Below are positions 51,032 to 59,186 of a stretch of 64,000 nt of DNA, piece by piece. Numbering within the stretch: position 1 is the first letter of the stretch; each line of letters opens with the position of its first letter. This DNA comes from CAZGUX01 sp964529305 (GTDB lineage: Bacteria > Acidobacteriota > Terriglobia > Bryobacterales > Bryobacteraceae): the NCBI GenBank assembly GCA_964529305.1, contig CAZGUX010000161.1:36336-100335 (forward strand), given 5' to 3'. A program made the translations under genes and the position numbers. The notes under the pieces are model-generated. The model was given only the letters and a program-made list of their open reading frames with translations, was not told where the DNA came from and searched no databases.

Positions 51032-52435
51032 TTAGTATTTACAAGTCGTGCTTCCCCGTAGGAATACTCCCGTTCGGCACCGAGGGCACGAAGATCCTGC
51101 CTCTATCAGATCCGCAAGATATACCCGGGCAACTCTGTGCCTCCGAGGCAATTGGAAATCTCCGTCGCGCGCGTGAGTCACCGTCAGCAGACGCCCCGCA
51201 TTGTCGTAGCCGAACGTGGTCGTGTTGTTGCGCTCGTCGACTTCGGTCAGCTTGCGGCCCGCCAGATCGTAGGTGAACGATGCCGTTCCCGCGTCCGCCG
51301 TCCCGAACGCGCGAGTCACGCTGGTCAACTGCCCGGCCGTGTCGTACACCGACTTGGTCACCCGCCCCGACTCGTCCGTCTCCGTCAGCACGTTGCCGCG
51401 GAAATCGTAGGTCTTCTGCGTGAACGTCAGGTCCGGATGCGTGGTCTTGACGAGCCGGTTCTTCGCGTCGTATTCGAACGTCGTTCGCCGGCTCAGCGCG
51501 TCGATTTCCGCCGTCTTGTTCCCGTTCGCGTCGTATTCGTAGGTCGTGGTCCGGTTATCCGGGTCGGTCACGGACACCAAGCGGCCCAAATCATCATAGG
51601 CGAAGGTTGTTTTATTGCCGCGCGCGTCGGTCTCGGTCAGCTTCTGCCCGAAGGCGTTGAACGTCGCGTTCGTCGTCCGCCCCTCCGGATCGGCGTAGGA
51701 GGTCCGGTTGCCATAGGAATCGTAGCCATAGCTCGACGTGTTGGCGCGCGCGTCCTTCATGGTCAGCGGCAGCCCTTGCGGGTTGTAACTGAACTCGGCG
51801 ATCTGCCCCAGCGAGTCCGTGATCGTCTTCACCCGGAAGGAAGCATCGTAGGTCACGCTCTGCGTCTGGCTGAGCGCGTTGGTGACCGCCGTCGGCCCGC
51901 CGTAGGCGTTGTAGGTCACAGAATCGGTCTGGTTCAGCGGGTTCTTCACCGAGGTCCGGAACCCGTTCGCGTCGTAGGTGTAGGTCCAGGTTTTGCTGAG
52001 CGGATTGGTTTCGGTCAGCAGGTTGTTGTTCGCGTCGAACGTGTAGGTCGTCGTCCGGTTCAGGCCGTCGACCCGCCGCACGACATTGCCCTGCGCGTCG
52101 GTCTCGATCACCTCCACGCCCGTGTCCGGATACGTGATCGTGGTCGTCCGGGCCGCCACGTTGTACGCGTAGCTCGTGGTCCCGTCGATATCGGTCACCG
52201 ACTGCAACCTGCCACCGGCATCGTAGGCCGTCGTCGCCGCCGTGATCCCGCGCGGGTCCTTGTACTCACGCAGCAGGTGGCCGGCATCGTAGAAATACTG
52301 CGCGGCAGTCGCGATCGACGGATAGGTCACCGTCGAAAGCTCGCCCGCCCCGTTGTAGCCGTAGAGATACTCTTTGCCCAGCGGATCGGTGATCTTCGAG
52401 ATGCGGCCCTGCGCGTCGCTGGATGCGACTTTTTG
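51032..52435 (-). pseudogene. Internal Rhs core fragment, cut at both ends
   Basis: About 450 codons of YD/Rhs repeats (YEYDANGNKTAEIDALSRRT, YDDLGRLVSVTDPDNRTT, YDSYGNRTSYADPEGRTT) end abruptly: after VTHARDGDFQLPRRHRVARV the frame runs into an unrelated 40-codon tail and stop at 51032, without the DPxGL closing motif. The 5' end joins an IS-end-like repeat set. It is an internal piece of a longer Rhs gene without a start of its own. Confidence 0.7.
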
Positions 52436-52446
52436 ATCGTCATCAG

Positions 52447-52524
52447 CTCGGAATACACTAATCGCGATCACCTCGGAACGATGATTTCCTTCAGCTCGGA
52501 ATGGTGATTTTCATGGCTCGGAAT
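52447..52524. mobile_element. Possible IS-end scar with four spaced copies of CTCGGAA
   Basis: CTCGGAA occurs four times, at 52447, 52472, 52495 and 52517, at steps of 25, 23 and 22 bp; three copies are followed by T. Regular short repeats of this kind are the multiple-terminal-repeat form of IS21-family ends. No transposase lies here, so it may be an excision scar or the far end of a lost element. It lies exactly where the Rhs core piece loses its 5' part. Confidence 0.4.
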
Positions 52525-52538
52525 CCGCACGTTCTAGC

Positions 52539-52913
52539 TCAATAGACATCTATCGTATCGACTGGTGGCAACTGCCGGATTCTCTCATCGGTTGCCCACC
52601 TCCGAAATTCAACTTCATCCATGTATCCCAGGCGATCGACAATTAGTGTAAATGTTAGTTTCGCACCGTCGCCGTCCAAGCCATATCCGCACACGGGGAT
52701 GAAGAACCGAACTGCTGAAGGCGGCCCGCTGCCAACCAACACACCAAAACTTCCGTTCTCATCAATCGTTCTTACCCGGATGTTCTGTGATTGTATGCGC
52801 AACTCCTCAGAACCCTGAAAATCGATTGATAGAAGTCGGCACAGAATATCCCGCTCATAATCACTCGGGTGGCGGTAAGCCGCCGTATCAACGGGGGTAG
52901 TAGGTTCCAACAC
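52539..52913 (-). CDS. DUF6984-like protein, candidate immunity to Rhs tip 2
   Basis: The protein is 124 residues and overlaps the end of the Rhs gene by 26 bp. It has the pattern DYERDILCRLLSIDFQGSEE, IDENGSFGVLV, VRFFIPVCGYGLDGDGAKLT and DRLGYMDEVEFRRW, which fits small DUF6984-type proteins found beside polymorphic toxins. In such loci the gene right after the toxin tip encodes the inhibitor that protects the producer; here it follows the tip at 52888. The assignment to DUF6984 is from memory and moderate. Confidence 0.6.
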   Translation of the reverse strand: MLEPTTPVDTAAYRHPSDYERDILCRLLSIDFQGSEELRIQSQNIRVRTIDENGSFGVLVGSGPPSAVRFFIPVCGYGLDGDGAKLTFTLIVDRLGYMDEVEFRRWATDERIRQLPPVDTIDVY

Positions 52914-54255
52914 TGATCAGTCCTCTAGCGACAACAAACGCACGCCATACTACGGGAATACCGGCGGCTTCAGCGATTCCCCACAACTCTGCACCAACAA
53001 CGCTACGTCCCTGTTGAAATGCAAGTTGAACCAGGATCGCGATCTCTTCCTCCACGGCCTGTACTTGCCACCTGCTCAACCCGAGTTTAAACAAGTGTTC
53101 GGCTCCATGGGCGGTGAATCGTATGACGAATTGGGAGAGAAGTGTCCTCTCCTCAGAGTTCAAACCGCTGGGATCGACAAAATTGACCGGATCGCCGTCC
53201 GTGTAAGCGAACGCGTGGTGCACAAGCCCAAACCGCAGTCCGCACGGCCGGCGGTTGCGGGACTTCAGGCACGGTTGCTCCAGCTTGTCCGCCGTCCAGA
53301 ATCTCCCCTTTCCTGCGTCATACCACCGCGCCCTGAGATAGTACATGCCGACCGACGAATCCCACTGCTCTCCCCGATAGCGGTAGCTGTTCACCGTCGA
53401 CCCCGTCCCGCTGATGAGCACTCCGAATGCGTCGTAGGTGTAGGTATCGGTCACCGCGCCAGCCGTGTCGGTCAACTGCCTGACGCTGCCGCCGCCGTCG
53501 TAGCCGTAGAAGTGCGTCACCCCGGAACGCGTCTGACTGATCCGCTGCAACCCGTGCGTGTAGCGGACCGCCACCGCGCCACTCACGACCTCTTCCGCCA
53601 CCTGCGCGTAGCCGGTCGGCGTCAGGTCGTCGACCAGGTAGCGCGTGGTCACCCCGCTCGCTGTCTTCGACACCCGGTTGCCGTCGCCGTCGTAGAGCAT
53701 CGTCACCGCGCCGGCCGAGGTCATTCTGTCTTCGAAGTCATAGCCGTAATTCACGCCCGCGCTCGTGAGCGTGTTGCCGTTTGCGTCATAAGTATCCGCG
53801 TTCAGCCGGTCGTTGGGATCGTAGGAATAGGTCGCCGACGGAATCGCGCTGAGCGTGGAAGTCAACCCCAACCGGTTGCCCACCGCATCGTGCGCGTAGG
53901 TCAACCCGCCATTGTTCGGCGGATCGTTCGTCACCGTCTCCGTGGCAAGCTTGTAGACGGCATCGTAGGTGTAGGTGGCGACGCGGCCGCTGTACTCAGT
54001 GGCCGTCAGCTTGTGGCCCGCGAAGTTGAACGTGTGCGTGTAGGACGCGAGCGTCGTGCCGCCCCGGGTGACCGGGACGCTCGTCACCCGGTCCGTGACG
54101 TCGTAATTGTAGGTGTGCACGACATTGTTCGGATAGGTCACCGTCACCAAGCCGCCGACATCATTGTACTGATACGTCGTCACGCCCGGCGTGATGCGGT
54201 TGTCGGTCACCGTCACCAACCGGTTGAGCGAATCGTATCCGTACGCAACGCTCAT
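52888..54255 (-). CDS. Rhs core piece with toxin-like tip 2 (orphan cassette)
   Basis: The open frame encodes 455 residues. It starts inside the Rhs core (YGYDSLNRLVTVTDN) without an N-terminal shell, and has the closing segments YDAFGVLISGTGSTVNSYRY, GMYYLRARWYDAGKGRF and DPVNFVDPSGL. After the DPSGL mark the tip is about 90 residues: FTAHGAEHLFKLGLSRWQVQ and later a WRAFVVARGLISVGTYYP end. The H-A/G-A-E-H plus GLSxxxV pattern recalls BECR-fold RNase tips (inference). The first 950 bp repeat the core of the upstream Rhs gene almost exactly. The DUF6984-like gene overlaps its end. Confidence 0.75.
   Translation of the reverse strand: MSVAYGYDSLNRLVTVTDNRITPGVTTYQYNDVGGLVTVTYPNNVVHTYNYDVTDRVTSVPVTRGGTTLASYTHTFNFAGHKLTATEYSGRVATYTYDAVYKLATETVTNDPPNNGGLTYAHDAVGNRLGLTSTLSAIPSATYSYDPNDRLNADTYDANGNTLTSAGVNYGYDFEDRMTSAGAVTMLYDGDGNRVSKTASGVTTRYLVDDLTPTGYAQVAEEVVSGAVAVRYTHGLQRISQTRSGVTHFYGYDGGGSVRQLTDTAGAVTDTYTYDAFGVLISGTGSTVNSYRYRGEQWDSSVGMYYLRARWYDAGKGRFWTADKLEQPCLKSRNRRPCGLRFGLVHHAFAYTDGDPVNFVDPSGLNSEERTLLSQFVIRFTAHGAEHLFKLGLSRWQVQAVEEEIAILVQLAFQQGRSVVGAELWGIAEAAGIPVVWRAFVVARGLISVGTYYPR
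53305..54255. repeat. Direct repeat of the Rhs core, copy A
   Basis: This 950-bp stretch and 55668-56618 (offset 2363 bp, same orientation) encode the same core residues with few changes, for example QWDSSVGMYYLRARWYDAG against QWDASVGMYYLRTRWHEPG. Similarity stops at the DPSG boundary on one side and at the start of the cassette on the other. Confidence 0.85.
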
Positions 54256-54326
54256 TCAACGGAAGCGACCAGCCTTTCGCCACGTTGTTTTGAACCTCGC
54301 CGAAAGCGTAGGCCAGAGCCTCGCGC

Positions 54327-55046
54327 TTAGTTCGTCGCGCTTCCTCCATGGGCTTCCACCTTGTTCCTCAGTGCAGCAGCCAGTTCGCGAAAATAGCCTA
54401 CCTGCTCAGAATCTATGTACCGAGAAAGCAAAGTTATTCGCTCATCCTTTCTTGACACCGCGCTCAGTGTGGCCAACAAACGACTGTACTTCCGGTTGCT
54501 CTCCAGGTACAGACGCTCGCCTTCGATCAACTTTTGTCGGATATCACGATTGCTGGTGGATTCCGGGAGCCCAAGGCGTCTAAACAACGACGTAACTTTA
54601 GTTTCTGTGACATCAGGAAAATCATCCAGAGAAATGCTGCTCTTGGCAAGCAAGGCCAGGACTTGAAGCTTCAGGTGTGGGTCACGTATTGTATTTTCCA
54701 CGAGCAGCCTCCGAAACTGGCGTTCTGCGGAAGCCATACGGCCAAGCCTCATGAGAAGGTCCGCCACAAACAGGTCGTGCTCGATCTCGTCGGCCCTTGA
54801 AGCAAAGCCCAAGGACTGTCGATCAGTAGTAAATCGCAAAGCCACTTCGAAGCGGCCGTTCTCCCGGCACAAAAACGCCAACGCCGACAGAGCCTTTCGT
54901 AGAAACGACGTATTAGTATCCTCGTCCTCAATTGTCGCCTTAAGGAGGTGTAACGCTTTACGCCAGTGGCCCGACTTCGCTAGACCGCTTGCGCGATCAT
55001 ATGTGATCTCAAAGTCCTCAGCGTTCGGTCCGATTCGTCTTGACAT
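54327..55046 (-). CDS. TPR-like protein, candidate immunity to Rhs tip 1
   Basis: The protein is 239 residues and begins 30 bp after the stop of the upstream Rhs gene. It is helical with TPR-like units (GLAKSGHWRKALHLLKATIE, LAFLCRENGRFEVALRFTTD, ADLLMRLGRMASAERQFRRL). It has no signal peptide, so it is cytoplasmic. Its place directly behind a Rhs tip is what one expects of the matching immunity protein, though TPR-like immunity proteins are not common and no family match is claimed. Confidence 0.55.
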   Translation of the reverse strand: MSRRIGPNAEDFEITYDRASGLAKSGHWRKALHLLKATIEDEDTNTSFLRKALSALAFLCRENGRFEVALRFTTDRQSLGFASRADEIEHDLFVADLLMRLGRMASAERQFRRLLVENTIRDPHLKLQVLALLAKSSISLDDFPDVTETKVTSLFRRLGLPESTSNRDIRQKLIEGERLYLESNRKYSRLLATLSAVSRKDERITLLSRYIDSEQVGYFRELAAALRNKVEAHGGSATN

Positions 55047-55076
55047 ATCAACTCATGTGTTTTGGTTCTGCACGGG

Positions 55077-57410
55077 TTACTGGATTGGCAACCCTGGATC
55101 AATCGGCGGCCAGACCTCAGCAGGGTCGTCTGGCAATCCGTCAAGTGGGCATTTCTTGAAAGGCCATGCGCCGTCATTGTGCATACAATTGCGATAACAA
55201 TCGCCGCAGGGCTTCCTCTTTCCGTATTGCATACACAAATCGCGTAGCCGCGTACATATTCGATCATTCTCTGGGTCTCTGGGGATCACCACAGGTTTCG
55301 TACGGGCGCGGCCCTTGCTGCTTTCTTTAACGTCGCTTCTCCGGACGCATGGTCCGACTAACTCGAGCGCCACGCTGACCGAGTAAGTAAGGAGTAGATC
55401 GTTCCAGTCGAGATGGAAAATGCAGTACTCACTGCGTCCGGTTGAATTGACTCGGATGTTCCTGCGTAGTTGGTAATCGTAGACGAGCGCTGTGGCGGTG
55501 ACCGCGGTGGCTACCGCAAGCACGATCGGTCCTAGTGCCGCCTTTTCGAGTGCAGCGTGGCCGCTAGGGTCCGATTTGTTCACGGGGTCGGCCTCACCAA
55601 AAAGGTATCCATTGAGGGAAGGGGGGGAACAACCCTTGCCCTCCCATGTGTCGAGCGACATGAATCTTCCGCGCCCAGGTTCATGCCATCTGGTTCTCAA
55701 ATAGTACATCCCCACTGACGCGTCCCACTGCTCGCCGCGGTAGCGGTAGGAATTCACCGTCGACCCGGTACCGCTGATCAACACGCCGAAGCTGTCGTAG
55801 GTGTACGTATCGGTCACCGCGCCGGCCGTATCCGTCAACTGCCGGACGCTGCCGCCGCCGTCGTAGCCGTAGAAGTGCGTCGCCCCCGATCGCGTCTGGC
55901 TGATCCGCTGGAGGCCGTGGGTGTAGCGGACCGTCACCGCGCCACCGACCAACTCTTCCGCCACCTGCGCGTAGCCGGTCGGCGTCAGGTCGTCGACCAG
56001 GTAGCGAGTCGTCGTCCCGCTTGCCGTCTTCGACACCCGGTTGCCGTCGCCGTCGTAGATCATCGTCACCGCGCCGGCCGAGGTCATCCGGTCCTCGAAG
56101 TCGTAGCCGTAGTTCACCCCCGCGCTCGTGATTGTGTTGCCGTTCGCGTCGTAGGTGTCAACGTTCAACCGGTCGTTCGGATCGTAGGAATACGTGGCCG
56201 ACGGGATCGCCCCGAGGGTGGAAGTCAACGACAGCCGGTTGCCCACCGAATCGTGCGCGTAGGTCAAGCCGCCATTGTTCGGCGGATCGTTCGTCACCGT
56301 CTCGGTCGCCAGCTTGTAGACAGCGTCGTAAGTGTAGGTGGCCACGCGCCCGCTGTATTCGGTGGCCGTCAGCTTGTGCCCCGCGAAGTTGAACGTGTGC
56401 GTGTAGGACGCGAGCGTCGTGCCGCCCCGGGTGACCGGGACGCTCGTCACCCGGTCCGTGACGTCGTAATTGTAGGTGTGCACCACGTTGTTCGGATAGG
56501 TCACCGTCACCACGCCGCCGACATCATTGTACGCGTACGTCGTCACCCCCGGCGTGATCCGGTTGTCCGTCACGGTCGCCAATCGGTTCAGCGAATCGTA
56601 GCCGTAGTTAATGCTCACGCCGTTGGGGTTCGAGGAAACAACCGAAGCCACCAGCCCGTTCGTCAGGTACGTATAGGTCAGCGTTCCCTGCGGCGTGGCC
56701 TTCGTCAGCAAGCGGTTCCGATTGTCCATAGCTGTAGGTCGCCGAGCCGCCGGCGTCCGACATCGTCGCCCGCGTCCCCGTCCCGTTGTACGTAAACACC
56801 ACCGGCGTTTGCCCGCTCAACGTCGGATCCGGCGTCTTCGACAACAACCGGTTCCGCGAGTCATATCCGTAGGTCGTCATCTTCCCGTTGAAATCCCGCC
56901 GCGTGAGCATGTTGCCCACCGCATCATAGGTGAACGTCTCCACCTGCCCCAGCGGCAGGGTGCGCTTCGTCCGCCGGTTCAGCTTGTCGTATTCGTACGT
57001 GGTCGAGTGGTTCAGCGCGTCCGTCTGCCGGGTCTTGTTGCCGTTCAGGTCGTAGCCGTAGGTGGTCACCTGGCTCAGCGCGTTGGTCACGCTCACCAGT
57101 TGCGAGGCTTTGTCATAGCCCCACGTCGTCGTCCGGTTCTCCTGATCGGTCGTCGTCAGCCGCAGCCCCAGCCCATCGTAGGTGTGGGTGACGAACTTCG
57201 TGTCTGGATACGTCTCCTTCGTCATCCGCCCGCGAGCATCGTATTCGGACGTGGTCGTGTGACTATTGGCGTCCGTCACCGTCAAGCGCCGCCCCGCCGC
57301 GTCGTAGGCAAAGGTGGTGACTTTGCTTTGCGCGTTGGTCACCGCCGTCGGCCCGCCGGACGACGTAGCTCTGGGCGTCGGTCTCGTTTACCTCCACGCC
57401 GGTGTCCGGA
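55077..57410 (-). pseudogene. Rhs/YD-repeat protein with cysteine-rich tip 1, truncated and frameshifted
   Basis: Two frames make up the gene. The first, from about 57410 to 56727, starts inside the repeats (TYPDTGVEVNETDAQSYVV), jumps with a frame change near 57355 to GGPTAVTNAQSKVTTFAYD (about 45-50 codons missing relative to the fragment at 51032), and runs to ATYSY. One extra G at 56726-56727 then shifts the frame; DNRNRLLTKATPQGTLTYTY continues in the second frame to 55077. The C terminus has the Rhs closing motif DPVNKSDPSGH and a tip of about 160 residues: a membrane-like stretch (ALGPIVLAVATAVTATALVY), then a basic cysteine-rich part (CTRLRDLCMQYG, CGDCYRNC, WPFKKC). No N-terminal shell or secretion gene is present. 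Confidence 0.75.
55668..56618. repeat. Direct repeat of the Rhs core, copy B
   Basis: Partner of 53305-54255; same orientation, distance 2363 bp, nearly the same protein sequence. The copy belongs to the longer Rhs gene, of which copy A is probably the displaced duplicate. Confidence 0.85.
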
Positions 57411-57525
57411 TATGTGGGAAACCTGGGGAGGTCCACCCCACGACATTCACGGACGCGGAATCAGTTCAACGGCTGCGCCTTTATGCCCCCAATCGTGGTT
57501 GTCCCAGAACACGACACGCTGCAGG

Positions 57526-57750
57526 TTAGATCTGTCGAAGGGCGTTGAGGTATGTGGTGTTCGCGCCGAGCGCCGATCGGGCTTCGGTCGCCGTGAGCTG
57601 TTCGAGGTCTTTGCGGTGCTGCTGGAATTCGCGCCAGCCATGCCCGCATCCCTGGCAGGCAACTCCCTCGGGGAAGTGTTCGGGCTCGTTGTTTTGGAGG
57701 TGTTGCAGGCGCGCCCTGATTCGGCGCCCCTTAGCAGCCTGTGGCGGAAG
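57526..57750 (-). other. Open frame with a CxxC motif, no start codon
   Basis: Seventy-four codons ending at 57526 read LPPQAAKGRRIRARLQHLQ then EGVACQGCGHGWREFQQHRK and TEARSALGANTTYLNALRQI. The composition looks like a real protein and CQGCGHGW could bind zinc with other ligands. No start codon is in frame after the stop at 57751, so it is a fragment or uses a non-standard start. Confidence 0.35.
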
Positions 57751-57790
57751 TCAAGAATGCCCGCTCCCTTCCGGTCGCGGCTCCGTCTTT

Positions 57791-57964
57791 TCAGCGCCTT
57801 ATATTCCAAGCGATCACGCGAGACGTCATTTGCCACGGGCTGTTAGCCTCGTACTTCAGGATTTCTGAGGCAGCCTCTTCTCGCGTTAGATCCGAAAGTT
57901 CTTTCTCACCATCCAGGTACCCGGCGAGCCCGCGATGGCATTCCCGGCAACGATTGACCGGCAT
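57791..57964 (-). CDS. Small CxxC protein of unknown function
   Basis: The ATG at 57964 opens 57 codons (PVNRCRECHRGLAGYLDGEK, ELSDLTREEAASEILKYEAN, SPWQMTSRVIAWNIRR). The CREC motif and basic-acidic helix are protein-like. It lies 41 bp from the fragment at 57526-57750, also with a CxxC; the two could be parts of a once longer pair. No ribosome site is clear. Confidence 0.45.
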   Translation of the reverse strand: MPVNRCRECHRGLAGYLDGEKELSDLTREEAASEILKYEANSPWQMTSRVIAWNIRR

Positions 57965-58166
57965 TCGCTATAGCATATCCCTTCCGATCTCGGCCGCGTT
58001 GCCCGGCCTCTTCCTCCGTGCGCGCGGGAAGCGTAGGCTCTACCATTCGTTGTTCTCAACGGTTGGTTCACGGGCGGATCGGTCCGCCTGGTGGGCAACC
58101 GGCCCGGACCCGTGGCTTCCAGCCTCATTGAACCAAAGGACATGCGTAGGGCCAAGGCTGGGACAG
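57965..58166. other. Short non-coding gap before the oxidoreductase genes
   Basis: About 200 bp with no frame of interest; the region from 57411 to 58166 has no full-length gene apart from the two small CxxC frames. Confidence 0.4.
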
Positions 58167-59186
58167 CTACGATCGCGGCGCCGAGGCGGCGCGTGGGGCG
58201 CGCAAGTTCCAGACGTCGCGCGCGCTCTCGATGATCTCCAGGTGCGTCAGGCCGGCTTCTCCCGGAATCGGCGAGGGGCCGCCCTGCTCTACCGCGCGAC
58301 CGAAGGCTTCCAATAATCCGATGTGAGGCCGGGCCCCGCCCGGCGCGACCGAATGGTTTTCGATTCCGTCCGGCCGGTAGAGGCGCAGCGCGCCGGACGA
58401 GTCCTTACTGAAGGTCGGCGCGGCCAGGATCGACCCCTCCGTACCGTGAATCTCCAACCGGTTGAACTGCTCGGGTTCGAATCCCTGCACAGTCCAATGC
58501 GTGGTGATCACCGCCTGCATGCCGGACTCGAGCCGCAGCAACATCGTGGCTGTGTCCTCGACCCGCGACGCGGGATCCATCGAATCGACGATGGCCTGCA
58601 CGTCGGTCACCGGCCCGCACAGCCACGTCAGCAAATCCAGGCAATGAACGCCGAGGTCCATCATCGGTCCCCCGCCCGAGATCTTCGGATCGTGCCGCCA
58701 CAGGGCTTCCTTCGCCCGGTAGCGATAGGCAAAGTTCACCAGAGCCGCGGTGGGCTTTCCGATCGCTCCGGTTTCCAGCCATCGTTTGATCTGCTGGTGG
58801 CGGCTGTTGAATCGCTGGTAGTAGCAGATCGCCAGTTGCACGCCCGCGCCGCTGCAAGCGTCGATCATGGCGCGGCACTCCGCCGAAGTCAGGGCCATTG
58901 GCTTCTCGCACAGGACGTGCTTGCCGGCCTCGGCGGCCTGGAGGGTTTCTTCCATGTGCACGTGCGGAGGCGTCCCCAGGTAGACGGCGTTGACGTCCGG
59001 GTCGCTCAGCAGGTCGCGGACATTGTCGTAGGCGCGCTCCGCCTGATGCCGCGCGGCGAAATCGCGAGCGCCGTCCATCGTGCGCCGCATCACCGCCACC
59101 AGCCGGTGCCCGGGCGTATCGCGGATGGCGGGCGCCACCTGACGCTCCGCAATGTCACCCGCGCCGACGATGCCCCAGTGGATCAT
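58167..59186 (-). CDS. Gfo/Idh/MocA-family oxidoreductase 1
   Basis: The protein is 339 residues from the ATG at 59186 (which overlaps the previous stop by 4 bp); the longer upstream frame is not coding. It starts IHWGIVGAGDIAERQVAPAI with the Rossmann GxGxxA dinucleotide loop, has GKHVLCEKPMAL (the EKP motif, where lysine is part of the active site) and GGGPMMDLGVHCLDLLTWLC (the catalytic-histidine region). The substrate is probably a sugar, sugar acid or inositol derivative, using NAD(P). No signal peptide is present, unlike the third member of this operon. Confidence 0.88.
   Translation of the reverse strand: MIHWGIVGAGDIAERQVAPAIRDTPGHRLVAVMRRTMDGARDFAARHQAERAYDNVRDLLSDPDVNAVYLGTPPHVHMEETLQAAEAGKHVLCEKPMALTSAECRAMIDACSGAGVQLAICYYQRFNSRHQQIKRWLETGAIGKPTAALVNFAYRYRAKEALWRHDPKISGGGPMMDLGVHCLDLLTWLCGPVTDVQAIVDSMDPASRVEDTATMLLRLESGMQAVITTHWTVQGFEPEQFNRLEIHGTEGSILAAPTFSKDSSGALRLYRPDGIENHSVAPGGARPHIGLLEAFGRAVEQGGPSPIPGEAGLTHLEIIESARDVWNLRAPRAASAPRS

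Noticed and set aside
52441..52530. CRISPR-like spaced repeats
   Set aside because: Copies are only 7-8 bp with 15-18 bp between them, and no cas genes are near; IS-end repeats fit better.
53014..54330. Plus-strand frame opposite the Rhs cassette
   Set aside because: It repeats as VGR/VRVG strings, the mirror of YD repeats; a second such mirror lies at 55875-56795.
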